From contig JAUPFV010000005.1 of the NCBI GenBank assembly GCA_036936605.1, positions 154,753,195-154,817,194 on the forward strand: a DNA stretch of 64,000 nucleotides, read 5' to 3'. The stretch is from Limnanthes douglasii subsp. nivea (lineage: Eukaryota; Streptophyta; Magnoliopsida; Brassicales; Limnanthaceae). The notes under the pieces were generated by a model. The model was not told the DNA's origin, did not search any database, and worked only from the letters and a program-made list of their open reading frames with translations. Position numbers and translations under genes: made by a program. Shown here one piece after another: positions 42,493-53,625 of the stretch (positions are counted from its first letter, which is position 1; every line of letters starts with the position of its first letter).

Positions 42493-44601
42493 CTAATAAT
42501 TTTCAAAATCATTTAGAAAACAATCAAAATCCTGGATACCAATTTCTGCCCTGGGCACGAGTAAATCCAAAACCCCGTATATATCCTCGGCCCGATAATG
42601 AGACCAATCACCAGCTGTAAAAGCTGAAAGTTCGTCCTTAACCTTAATCCAAGACCAACCTGGTTCTTTAATTACTCCTTTCGATTTAAGTCTTTTTCTC
42701 ACATCGGCCGCTTCTCTCCACTTCCCTTTAGCTGCATAAATATTAGCCAATGTGATATGCGTCCCAGCACAATTCGGATCTAATTCCAGAACCTTCTCGG
42801 CTGCACGTTTTCCACAGTCAACATCACCATGGACTCTACTCCCATGAAGAAGACTTGACCAAACAACATAATCCTTTTCACAAGGCATGTCTTCGATCAT
42901 CTGTTCTGCTTCTTTTAACCGTCCAGCATGGCAGAAGAGATTAACCATGCAGCCGTAATGTTCTTTGGAGGGTACTATACCGTATTTCTTATACATCGAG
43001 TCGAAATAGTGATAACCTAGTTCTACCTGACCCGAATGACTACAAGCTTTAAGAACACCAATAAAAGTCACAGAATCTGGTACCAACCCGAATTCTTTTA
43101 CCTTCTCGAATAATTTAATCGCTTCAGTGCTGTATCCGTGTTCAGCGTAGCCATCGATCATAGCTGTCCATGAGACAATATCATCAGTACCCGATTCTTC
43201 AAAGATATTTAAAGCTTCTTTAACACTACCGCATTTTGAGTACATATTGATTAGAGCACTATGTATCGTAGGTTCCTGTTCTAGCCCGAGCAAGAGGACA
43301 TGTCCGTGCATTTGCCTTCCTTGATCAAGAATCGCCACGTTCCCACACACGGTTAATAAGTTTGCAAGAGCAGCCTCGGTTGGTTTTGGGCCTCTCTCTC
43401 TCATCCATTTGAAATACTCAAAAGCTTCTCTATCATACCCTCCTTGACAATACCCGCCAATTATCGTGCTCCACGAAATAATATCCTTCTTACTCATTCC
43501 GCTAAACACAGCCAAGGCTGAGTTTAGTTTTCCGCATTTAATGTACATTGTCATTACTGAATTCATTACCGACAAATAATCTGCAAATCCGAAACATAAA
43601 ATATGTGCATGAAGCTGCTCGCCCCATTCAATTCTAGATAGACTAGCACAACCTGATAAAACCGCCGCAAAAGTGAATCCATTAGGATTGACTCCGGATG
43701 CTTTCATTTTCATAAATGCTTTAATTGCATTTTGCTCGCAGCCTGTATGAACAAAACTTGTTATGATACTAGTCCATGACACTACATCTGGGGAGCTCAT
43801 GTTTTCGAACAAACACAAACCGTAATTTAATTTACCGCACTTGTTGTACATAGTGGCAAGAGAATTAGCCACAAATGAGGTTTTATCAAAGCCTTTCTTT
43901 ACTACATGTGTGTGAATCTCTCTACCAGAATATAAAGCACCTAAATCAGCACAAGCTTTCAAAGCAATTGCATATGTATTACTATCACACACCACTCTAG
44001 ATCTCCACATTTCAGAAAAATTCAATAAACCATCATAATGAAACCCAGCATGAACTAGTCCGGTTATAATTGCCGTCCAAGAAACTACATTTCTCAATGG
44101 CATCTTGTAAAAAACTTTGCAACTTTCATCGATTTTACCAATTTTCATATACATATCCAAAAGAGAAGTTCCCACGAAAACGGAATTAACCAGACCGTTT
44201 TTTATAGAAACCCCATGCAAAGATTCTCCACAATTGACATTAAAACTTAACCGACAAGCCTTAAGAGCGAGACTTACAGCGAAAGGGTCAATAACGATCC
44301 CATGTTCAAATCTCAAGTCGGAGAACAAAGCCAAAGCTCCGATCGGGTCCATGGCATTGACATAACAAGAAATCATGTTCGTCCACGAAATCACGTCTCT
44401 TTCAGGCATTTTGTCGAATAGTTTGTGGGCCTCACGTAAATTACCAGTTTTTGAAAGATCCTTGAGTTGATGATTGACTTCAATAATGTCTGTATGATCA
44501 GGAGTAATAGTATAATCTAAAAAGTGATTTGAGACTGCAAAGACGCTTGAAGCTGTACAGAATCTCCTGAGCTTCATAGAATATTTAATGAATAAAACCA
44601 T
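42493..44601 (-). CDS. PLS-class pentatricopeptide repeat protein with E/E+ domain, intronless
   Basis: PPR proteins bind organellar RNA base by base; E-type members mostly specify C-to-U editing sites in plastids or mitochondria and recruit a DYW deaminase partner (family knowledge). The ATG at 44601 gives 702 residues; an upstream in-frame extension to 44667 begins at TTG and lacks an ATG. The N-terminus is basic and aromatic (MVLFIKYSMKLRRFCTASSV), fitting an organelle signal. From about residue 55 tandem P-L-S repeats run to about 560, with typical pieces AHKLFDKMPERDVISWTNMI, SLLDMYMKIGKIDESCKVFY, TMYIKCGKLNSALAVFSGMS, and ALINMYSKCGSVKEALNIFE. The E domain (VWSSLLHGSRVHGDVDCGKR, ITLANIYAAKGKWREAADVR) and E+ (EPGWSWIKVKDELSAFTAGD) follow. 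There is no DYW domain. It resembles the Arabidopsis At3g47840-type proteins from memory; editing site unknown. Confidence 0.88.
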   Translation of the reverse strand: MVLFIKYSMKLRRFCTASSVFAVSNHFLDYTITPDHTDIIEVNHQLKDLSKTGNLREAHKLFDKMPERDVISWTNMISCYVNAMDPIGALALFSDLRFEHGIVIDPFAVSLALKACRLSFNVNCGESLHGVSIKNGLVNSVFVGTSLLDMYMKIGKIDESCKVFYKMPLRNVVSWTAIITGLVHAGFHYDGLLNFSEMWRSRVVCDSNTYAIALKACADLGALYSGREIHTHVVKKGFDKTSFVANSLATMYNKCGKLNYGLCLFENMSSPDVVSWTSIITSFVHTGCEQNAIKAFMKMKASGVNPNGFTFAAVLSGCASLSRIEWGEQLHAHILCFGFADYLSVMNSVMTMYIKCGKLNSALAVFSGMSKKDIISWSTIIGGYCQGGYDREAFEYFKWMRERGPKPTEAALANLLTVCGNVAILDQGRQMHGHVLLLGLEQEPTIHSALINMYSKCGSVKEALNIFEESGTDDIVSWTAMIDGYAEHGYSTEAIKLFEKVKEFGLVPDSVTFIGVLKACSHSGQVELGYHYFDSMYKKYGIVPSKEHYGCMVNLFCHAGRLKEAEQMIEDMPCEKDYVVWSSLLHGSRVHGDVDCGKRAAEKVLELDPNCAGTHITLANIYAAKGKWREAADVRKRLKSKGVIKEPGWSWIKVKDELSAFTAGDWSHYRAEDIYGVLDLLVPRAEIGIQDFDCFLNDFENY

Positions 44602-45059
44602 TGCTTTGGAAAAGAAGCAGCCAAGCGAGGAACAGTTTGATTTGAAATATGCAGTTATTTTTCTCAAAAAAGCGGGAGATTAAGGCCCATTAAACCTAGT
44701 GTTGTATATGACGGATTCGATTTCGGTCTTGTCACGAGCATAGGAGAGAAGAGTATAATTTAGTTTCGCTTTTTTTTAGTTAACAACATAAATTTCACAT
44801 ATCTTTTAAAATCTCATGTTAAAGCTGACATAAAAGATTTTTTTTTTTTTTAAATATCTTTGATTTGATTTTATCTATTAAAATGTTATTTAATTTTATT
44901 ATCGTATAATATTTTAAATATTTTGTTTTATTATTTTTATGTTGATAAAAAAGATCAAAAAACCTTTTTTTTATAAAGTAAAGTTAATTTATTTGACGAT
45001 TTGAATTTGAAGTTCGGATACATAGAAAAGACACTAACTGTTTCCGCCCAAACCAAACA
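44602..45059. other. 5' flank of the PPR gene
   Basis: AT-rich, with a T-run at 44839-44851. It contains the divergent boundary between the PPR promoter and the LINE 3' end. No gene. Confidence 0.5.
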
Positions 45060-48000
45060 AAGCCCTATCTCAATCTAGGGTTAACAATGAATTTGAGTTA
45101 AAATTTCCAGCAAGCTAGCCTAGACATGCTGAACCATAGAAGCAGCCATCTTAACCTAAATCGATCAACGAACAACATCATTGCTTCAAAAGACAACACA
45201 TCCATGTATATTGAACAACTTCTATCTTTCAGAAAAAAGCTCCAATTCGACAAGTATCAACAGCTCAATAATCAGTCGCCAATAAACATTAATGAGCCAC
45301 TCGATTGCATCAGCACTTCCTTGTATGATGGGCAGCTTTTATCTTTAAGAATGCAGCATACATCGAGCCTGAAAGTCTTACGAAATAACGGACAGCAACC
45401 TGAAAGCTCAATGCTTACAATAAACACGATTAAACATCAGCCTTAATCAGAGGTATTTATATATGGTAGGCCAAGACTTTCTAACACAAGAATAGATTTA
45501 AGGTCAATAGGAGCAGACATATAGTCATAATCTTGTCTCATCTTGCACTTTAAGGTCCAGCGAGCCAACCAGTCCGCAACTCTATTTTGATCTCTAAAAA
45601 TATGCTTAAGAGACATAGAAGAAGTTAACATCATTCTACAACAATTAATAATAGGATTAAGATGCCAGGGAGTAGCACCATTGATACCATTCTTAACAAA
45701 ATCAACTAGCATAGACGAGTCAGATTCTATATCTATATCGAGGAGGCCTCTAGAGCAGCATATTAACAGACCATCCATTAGAGCACGAGCCTCAGCCATA
45801 AGAGGAAAAAACTTACCGTAAACATTACCATAGGCAAGAATTAGGCTACCTTCATAGTCTCTAATAATAATGCCAGCACTGGCCTCACCATTGTGATGCA
45901 CAGAAGCATCAGTATTAAGCTTGTAACGACCAGTGGCTAGATGAGTCCATTTAAGGACAGTGGGTCTTTTGTTGGAATCACAACTTAAGTTGAGGAAGCC
46001 AAAATTCTTAGCAACAATTCTATTATTAGACCAATGAGTAGATTTGAATATACCAGCCACATTCATATAGTTAAGAATCCTGTAAACTTCATTGATAATA
46101 ATGTGAGAAGAAGCTTTGATGTTTTTAAATTTGGATTGATTTCTATATTTCCAAATTGTGCTAAAGATTAAAGAAGGGATAACATTCCTTATATGATTTT
46201 TTTGTAAGCAGACCACGACCAGATCCTAGACATGTGAGTAGGAGTCATGTATCTAAAGATCTGAACATTAAAATGATCAGCAAAATGGAGCCAAGCAGCC
46301 CAGGATAAATCCCAAGCAATGAAAATGTGGTTAGTGGTTTCACAGTTTTGGCAAAAATGACACTTTGAAACAACAATCATATGTCTAGATCTAAGGATAG
46401 AATCAGTTGAAATGTAATTGTTAATCAGTTTCCAATGTATGAAAGCATGCTTTTTAGGAGTTAAATCATTCCAGATGTTTGAGAACAAACTAGATTCAAC
46501 ATGATGATTACGCAGGTAATCCCAGGTGTGTTTAAAACTAAAATTACCCGTAATAGATAAGCTCCAAATGATCTTGTCTTTATTGTTGTGGTTGATAAAA
46601 CAATTGTTGATACGCTGCAGATCCTCCTGACTGATAAGATCAACAATATCAGAAAGATTGGAAATTACACCAATATTGATTCACCTTTTCCTGATGGTAC
46701 CAGCTATTATCCACAGAGTTATCAAGAGTTAAAAGATGATAAAAGTTGGACCATCTATCCAACCAGAAGTCTACACAACCTTCCCCTAACGACCAGCATA
46801 TAAATTTCTCAGCAATAAGCTTGATCTCCACTAGTCTCTTTCACACCATGGAGCCTTTCATATCAGAAGAAAGTTTCAAAGGGTGCTTATTCTTGCAATA
46901 GATGTCATGAAAAAGATTAGCCCAAAGCATCTTATTATCCCTAAACTGAAGCCAACTCTTACAAGAGGTAGAGTTTTGAACATCATCCAGTTTTCTGATG
47001 TTCAAACCTCCCTCATTGAAGGTTTTACAAATGCTTTTCCAGCTATACCAGTGAATTTTTCGGTCAACACTGGTAGATCCCCAAAGAAAGCTATTGAAAG
47101 CCTTTTCAATCTTGTTGATGACATTATTGGGGATGCCATTACTTTGCATCCAGTAGAGAACAATACTCATAAGCACAGAGTTGATCAAGGTAATTCTACC
47201 CGCAAAAGACAAGTGTTTAGATTCCTAGTCAGCAATTCTATTATTAATCTTTTTGAGGAGATTGGTATAAATAACAGCCTTATTGTTAGTACTGATGGTG
47301 ATGCCAAGGTAGACAGTGGGAAGCATGGCATTATTAAAACCAGTGATATTTGAGATTGAATTGATTCTAATATCATCTGTACCATTTGCAATAATAACTT
47401 TGGTTTTACTTTTGTTAATGACTTGACCAGAAGTATCTTGATAATCCTGCAAGAAAAGATTAAGTGAAGCTAATGTAGCTTCCTTGCTGTTAGTGAAAAG
47501 TAAAATATCATCAGCAAAAGCCAAGTTACTGATGCATAAGCTATTACGACTTCTATATCTCATATACTTGTTATCCTCAAAGAGCAATGTAATGCCTCTA
47601 AGCAAGACTTCCTCAGCAATAATAAAGAGACTAGGTGAAAGAGGATCACCTTGCCTCAAACCTTTGGCAGTTTTGAAGAAACCAAAAGAAGCACGATTTA
47701 TTAAGATTGAGACATGGACATTGGATATCATTCTGTTGATTATGTTAATAAATCTTTTTGAAAAACCAAAGCAGCTCAAGACTTTGATAAGAAATGGATG
47801 ACTAACCTTATCAAAAGTCTTGCACATGTCTAATTGAATGATGATATTATGGTCCTTGACTTTCCTATTTAAGTCATAGAGAAGATTTTTGGCGATTAAA
47901 ACATTAGACTGAATGTTATTACCAGGCACAAAACCTCCATGAGAGCTAGAGATTATCTTAGGTAAAAGGACAACAAGCCTATCATTAATGATCTTAGCCA

Positions 48001-49190
48001 TGATACGGTTAAGCAAAGAACATAAACTTATAGGCCGGTCATCATTCCAACTTGTAGGGTTGATAGACTTAGGTATAAGGCAAATGCATGTAGCTAAAAT
48101 ACCTTTGGGAATAGTATTGCCTCTAATAAAATGATACAGAGCTAGAATAAGATCAAACTTAATAATGTTCCAACACTTTTTATAGAAGAATAAGTTGAAA
48201 CCATCCATACCTGCTACACCTTCAAGTTGTTGATGGTTTTAAGAACTTCATCTTCTAAAGGAAGCTTGAGTAAACTCTTGTTGTCTTCTTGAGTGATGAT
48301 ATTGGGAATGGTGTTGAACATCGAATGATTCATCCTATCCATCTCCTCTTGCTTATCTTTATATGGATTGCTAGCAAGAGCATTAGTGAAAAAGGATACA
48401 ACAGATTGACTTATTAGATCCTTGTCAAGAACCCAATTATTATTTTCTTTGATACCATTTATGGAGTTCTTCTTCCTTTTCTTGGAGACATAATTATGAA
48501 AGAGCTTGAAATTGTTATCACCATCCTTAATCCAACTAACATTGCACTTTTGAAGCCAGTATTCTTCCTCCATTTTATGGGCATTTAACAGCAAAGCATT
48601 AGTCCTATTAAGCATATATTTAGAATGAGCGGAGTTTTCTTGCTGATGGACAGATTCCATCCTAAACACTTCATCTTCCAAATCCTTAGCCTTGCTGAAA
48701 ATGTTACCAAAGTGATGCTTGTTCCAAGCAATGAGACCCACCTTTAATCTTTTTGACTTGGATCAGAATTTATTCAATGGATCTCCATCAATATCCTTAT
48801 CCCAGTTTCTAGAAACAAAAGGAATGAAGTCATCATCAAGATACCACATGTTCTGAAATCTAAAGTTCTTTTTAGAGTTATATGACATCATAGAAATATT
48901 GATGAGAATAGCCATATGGCCAGACCCAGTTCTAGCTTTGTGGATAACACTCATATTATTAAAAAAGTCATTCCATGGATTGTTTATAAAAACCCAGTCC
49001 AGACGTCTCCATTTCGATTTGTTGGACCAAGTGAATCTAGACCCAGCATACCCAACATCAAGAAGCCTGCAATCGCTTACCATCTTGTTAAAATCGTCAG
49101 CACTATTTTGACAGAAAGTTGAACAACCTATTTGATCATCAACTGAACTAATAGCATTGAAATCACTTTCTTTTAGAAATTGAAAAGTCG
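45060..49190 (-). mobile_element. 5'-truncated L1-type LINE
   Basis: Minus-strand LINE that begins inside the endonuclease domain (about 49190, next to an AT microsatellite) and runs to a 3' untranslated region at 45443-45060. ORF1 and the first half of the endonuclease are absent. The exact 3' end and a target duplication could not be fixed. Confidence 0.8.
45443..49190 (-). pseudogene. LINE ORF2: partial endonuclease, reverse transcriptase, RNase H
   Basis: Endonuclease end: ESDFNAIS, GYAGSRFTWSNKSKWRRLDW (49180-48950). The linker (48741-48214) reads EEYWLQKCNVSWIKDGDNNF. RT (48208-47225): GMDGFNLFFYKKCWNI, CLIPKSINPTSWNDDRPIS, QLDMCKTFDKVSHPFLIKVL, RQGDPLSPSLF, and active site FADDILLF. 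Then SFAGRITLINSVLMSIVLYW (47212-46841), zf-RVT (46488-46189, CHFCQNCETTNHIF), and RNase H (46216-45443: KLNTDASVHHNGEA, MAEARALMDGL, IESDSSML, NRVADWLARWTL). Six or more frame changes separate these parts, so it is older than the copies at 19.6 and 27.1 kb. Confidence 0.88.
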
Positions 49191-49202
49191 AAAAAGAGAA
49201 GA

Positions 49203-49207
<5 letters not shown>

Positions 49208-49246
<39 letters not shown>
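49208..49246. repeat. (AT)n microsatellite
   Basis: About 20 AT units directly beside the truncated end of the LINE. Confidence 0.95.
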
Positions 49247-49249
<3 letters not shown>

Positions 49250-49743
49250 GATTCGTTAAAAATATGATTTCAAAATATATGGGGATTTATTAAACATATA
49301 ATTTCTTGAAATATATTAGATCAGAAAAGTTGAAAAAAATAAAAAAATACAATAAGAATAATATTTTTTTGTTTGATTACATCTTTTAAAATAGTTTAAA
49401 TATATCTTTTAAATAACAACTTTTATTTTATCTAATTTATTAGTTTTGTTAAGATTTGTTGTCATAAAATAATTGATTTTATTTTGTATTTATTTTACAA
49501 CAATATCTTATATATAACAAATTTTATTTTATTTATTTTTAAAAATATCTTTGAAATATTAAATTTGATTTTGTTATATACTATTTTCAAAATATCTTTC
49601 AAAAATAATACAGTAAACTTTATTGTTATTTATATAAAAATTATATATATTTTTAATATTTAATAACAAACACTAAAAACGAAAAATAAAATAAAATAAA
49701 ATAAAATTGAAAACTAAGAAAAAAAAAACCACGAACGCTTAGG
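49247..49743. other. AT-rich spacer
   Basis: No gene or repeat family recognised. Confidence 0.5.
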
Positions 49744-50171
49744 CTCTAGGTGGGCTAAAAAGCACTGTTAGTCCTCCATGTTTACCACTTGTATCAAAAT
49801 AGTCCCTTTTGTTCACTTCTGCATAAAATCATCCTCTTCGTTTTAGAAATTTGCAAATATAGTCCTCCGCACATATAAACCATTAAAAAACTGACACGTG
49901 GCACTTAAATTCTAAGTTTTGTATCACTTTTGGTCCCCAAATCCCAAATTTTGTATCATTTTTGGTCCCCAAATCCCAAATTTTGTATCATTTTTGGTCC
50001 CCAAATCCCAAGTTTTGTATCACTTTTGGTCCCCCAAAATATGCAGAGGGACTAATTGTGCAAATTTTTAAAATAAAGAGGATGAGTTTTATGCAGAAGT
50101 GAACGAAAGGGACTATGTTGATACAAGTGGTAAACATGGGGGACTAACAGTGCTTTTTAGCCCTCTAGGTG
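49744..50171. mobile_element. Mutator-type MITE with 9-bp target duplication
   Basis: CTCTAGGTG at 49744-49752 and 50163-50171 flanks a 410-bp element (49753-50162). Its ends are inverted repeats of about 120 bp starting GGCTAAAAAGCACTGTTAGT. The centre contains four copies of a 33-bp direct repeat (TTTTGTATCACTTTTGGTCC...; 49917-50036). There is no ORF. A 9-bp duplication and long TIRs are the signature of Mutator-family MITEs. Confidence 0.88.
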
Positions 50172-50504
50172 AATATTTAACAAGACCACATTTTAAAGTT
50201 TTGTTAGTTAACACATAACTTAACACGCCCAATGGAGTTAATTTAGGAACGCGCTAGCAGACGAGGTAATTAACACATACATGATATTTGTGGGTAGGGT
50301 TCATAGGGCGGCTAGTTCGTATTTTGACGGTTGGGCTACGTGGTAACGTTAAATTTTTTATCTTAGTTTTTTTAATTAGAGAGGATGATTAAGCTTGGCT
50401 AAATCAGGTCCAATTCCGATTCTTGGTTAAATCAGGTCCAATTTCGATTCGATCCAAATTCGATTTTGTCTAACTCGGTTTCGTTTGAATTTTGAAAGTT
50501 CATA

Positions 50505-51240
50505 TTTTTTAAATCGTAATTCGAAAAAAAATCTGAATATATATATATATTTAAACGAACAAAACTAATACTATTCGGGATGGGTTTTGAATTTTTCTAA
50601 AAAAATTATATTTTACACAGGTTTTTCATTATATGGTTTCGCATCTAGTGAGTTGGTTTCGCACCTAGCATCTATCATGTTGGGTCTGAATTCGCATCTA
50701 GCAGTACACAATTTAAACCGATTTCTTATATAGCAAAAGAAAGAAGGTTTTAGATCTTCTTTATTTAAACTATAAATTAATTTTTTTAAATCCGTATCTT
50801 TTAAACCGTAACTCAAAAAATAATTCAAAAATACGATTGGTTTTTTGTTTTTCTAAGCGAACAAAACTAGTACCGCTCATGGTATGTTTTGAATTTTTTT
50901 AAAATATATATTTTACATAGGTTTCTCATTATATGGTTTTGCATCTAGTGGACTGGTTTCACATCTGGCATCTATCATAGTGATTCTGAATTCGCATCTA
51001 GCAATACAAAATTTAAACAAGTTTCGCATCTTGAAAAACAAAGAAAGTTCAGCATATAACAAAACAAAAAAGGTTTTTCATCTTCTTCGTTTACACTATA
51101 AATTGAAAAAATTTAAAAGTAGGTATTTTTTAAATCGTAATTCGAGAAAAAAATCTGAAAATATCTTAAGACGAACAAAACTCGTACCACTCATGATATA
51201 TTTTGAATTTAAAAAATAAAATATTTTAAAAAGGTTTATA
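50505..51240. repeat. About 300-bp tandem repeat, two to three copies
   Basis: The landmark TTTTACACAGGTTTTTCATT at about 50612 recurs as TTTTACATAGGTTTCTCATT at about 50911, with a decayed third start near 51228. Each unit includes GGTTTCGCATCTAGTG-type stretches and an AACAAAACTAGTACC-type block. No coding function; open frames within are short and shift between copies. Confidence 0.75.
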
Positions 51241-51789
51241 ATTTTATTTTTTTGTATGACTTTTGATTTAGACATGGTTGTCCAATCGTGTTTGCACTTC
51301 GCAATAGTAAATTTGTTAAAGTACCATAATTTATATAAATGTTAGACGAGAGGATACCATTTTAGTATCAAGGACAATGAATCCACTATATATCTCCTAT
51401 TATAATTTTGATTATGATTTGTTTGGTTCGTTAAGATACTAATTTGTTAAGAGGGATTTCTATTTTAATGAGAACAAAGACTGGATTGAAAAGAAAGAGA
51501 TAAAATTATGGAAAAAGGGTAAGTAAAAACATAAATGGCTAAATAAGGGTATTTAGGGTATTATTAGATCTTGAATTGTAAATGTTTGATTGAATTCGGT
51601 CTTTATCAGAAATACATAAAAATATGGGTCTTAAGTGGATGATAATATTGATTTTGGGTCTTAAATGATACTTAACCCTTTTAAAAACTTAATCTTTTAT
51701 ATTTTTTAAATGGTCATTGACTAATTATTTTAACAATATAATATAAACAATTTTGTTTTGGGTGAAACTATTTTTTCTATTGGATTTAA
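51241..51789. other. AT-rich spacer
   Basis: No gene or repeat recognised. Confidence 0.5.
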
Positions 51790-52675
51790 TATAAGGAATT
51801 GTTATTTCCTCTATGAGATTTTTTATTTCCTCCTTCAAAAAATTTATGATTAAAATTTTAAACGAGCTTTTACGATTTAATACTTCATTTAACTTTAAAT
51901 TTATATATTCTTGTCATTGTTTTCTCTTTCCCTTATTTCATATAACAATTTAATTTTTTTTCAATTGAAGCAAAATTATAATCATATACCTATAAAATCA
52001 AAACTTTATAAAACCAAAAAAATAATTTATAATCTAAATCAATCAACATCAAATAAAACTCATCAATGATTTTTCAATGCAGATAAAACATGAATAAAGA
52101 GAAACAATACCATAAAAGAAAATCTATAGGCGAACTGAACTTTCTTTATACTTAGAGAGTGGTAATTAAATAACATTAAGTGAATAAAAATCGAAAAATA
52201 TAAAACCATAATTAAATACTAAACCAATCTCAAACTTTACCCTACTTTATACGTTTATCCATGTAGATCGTTCTTCGTATAGTTCTTCTTGTTTCTACAA
52301 CGATTTTTATAAGTAAAACCATCAAGTATAGTTGGCAAGTAATCTTCCAAATATGATTTTGAAGCTGTGTATATTCATGGAGTTTTTTTTATTATAAAAT
52401 TTCATAAATTTAACTTCTAAAAGTTTAGAATTTATTAAGTACTAGGTGTGCAATATGTCTTCATGAGTATGTATCTGGTCATGAATGTTGTGTGTTGAAG
52501 TTCTATAATTATAGGATTCTGATTGAAATCCAGGTTGTGGATATGCGTGTCCAAAAAAAAAATTGTGATTTTTCTAAAAAATAATTTTACCTTATAAAGA
52601 ACAAAAGGAAGTGGAGAAAAAGTTTATAACACGGAGAAATAAAAAATATATATAGAGAAAATAGCTCCTCCCTTT
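51790..52675. mobile_element. Candidate small inverted-repeat element related to the next one
   Basis: The left end TTATTTCCTCTATGAG...TTATTTCCTCC (about 51796-51837) is inverted at 52638-52673 (reverse complement GGAGCTATTTTCTCTATAT...TTATTTCTCC). The motif resembles the TIR of the element at 52699. No exact target duplication was found, so this could be a decayed relative or coincidental similarity of AT-rich ends. Confidence 0.45.
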
Positions 52676-53113
52676 ATTATTTTCTCCATTTTAAAATTGG
52701 CCAAAGCTATTTCCTCCATGTTATTTTTGTTATTTCCTCCATAAAGGAAGTTACAAAATTGCCCTTTTACCCATTTTTTCTTCACAAAACTATTATTCTA
52801 ACATACCCATCCAATTTAGTACAACAAAACCCATTCTTCACCCTAGAGAACTACCTTACAAAGAAGAAAACCCATTTTTCACTTATCACTACCTTACAAC
52901 AGCTGATTCGAAGATAGAGAAAGCTTGGAGAAAGAAATTCTAGGTTCTTCCCCATTATCAAATTTAGGGTTTGTAGTTAGATTTTGTTGTTCGATTTCGA
53001 TTAGGGTTTGAAGTTAGATTTCTATGTTAGATTCGATTAGGGTTTCATTTGGGGTTTGATTTCATTGTTAGAATCCATTAGGGTTTGATCTTGGGTTCGC
53101 CTTGGGATATCCT

Positions 53114-53207
53114 ACTGTTCTGAATTTTTTTTTGCCCACTGAGCATGTGATTCCGAGTGCCCTACTCGGAATCACATGCTCAGTGGGCAAAAAAAATTCA
53201 GAACAGT
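53114..53207. repeat. 44-bp perfect foldback with 5-base loop
   Basis: Arms 53114-53158 and 53164-53207 are complementary throughout, except that a T9 run faces an A8 run. The inner ends are GATTCCGAGT and ACTCGGAATC around GCCCT. Confidence 0.95.
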
Positions 53208-53228
53208 GTGTGTGATTGATATTGTAGA

Positions 53229-53378
53229 TGGATGGTAGAAAAAAGAAGAACCTTTTAGGTGGTTATAAAACAGGGATTAGAAGTCTGTACTACGTCTCCG
53301 TAAGTGCACCTTTGGTTGAACTATTGAATACGGTAAATGCTAAAAGATCGTTAACACTTGGTACCAAACAGGTTTAGG
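53229..53378 (+). CDS. Small hypothetical ORF inside the Mutator-type element
   Basis: 49 codons from ATG at 53229 (MDGRKKKNLLGGYKTGIRSL...) to TAG. Basic N-terminus; no recognised family. It may be a captured exon fragment or chance. Confidence 0.25.
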
Positions 53379-53508
53379 TGTAGACATGTATACAAATAAA
53401 TTATGTTGCCTACTTTTTTCGTATCTTATTTATCACAGAATTGAAGACGGCAATAGGTTGATTATATTTAATAGCGAGCACCATGTTTTTCTTACACTGG
53501 TATTTTAC

Positions 53509-53625
53509 ACTTGATTCCGAGAGGGCCACTCGGAATCAAGTTCAATGTCCGAGTGAACAAATTATCACATAATATAACGAGACAGAGGGTTTGCAACTGA
53601 TTCCGAGTGGCCCTCTCGGAATCAG
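53509..53625. repeat. Pair of GATTCCGAG palindromes, reverse complements of each other
   Basis: 53510-53540 has 12-bp arms (CTTGATTCCGAG / CTCGGAATCAAG) around AGGGCCA. 53597-53625 has 11-bp arms (CTGATTCCGAG / CTCGGAATCAG) around TGGCCCT. The 25-base cores are exact reverse complements of one another, and their arms share GATTCCGAG with the 53114 foldback. Confidence 0.9.

Noticed and set aside
44117..44365. 82-codon plus-strand ORF
   Set aside because: Antisense shadow of the PPR coding region.
45126..45446. 106-codon plus-strand ORF (MLNHRSSHLNLNRSTNN...)
   Set aside because: It lies opposite the 3' untranslated region of the minus-strand LINE; no similarity to known families and no supporting context.
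49190..49260. Target duplication for the 45-49 kb LINE
   Set aside because: Only short matches such as GAGAAGA were found between the flanks near 49195 and 44745; insufficient against an AT-rich background.
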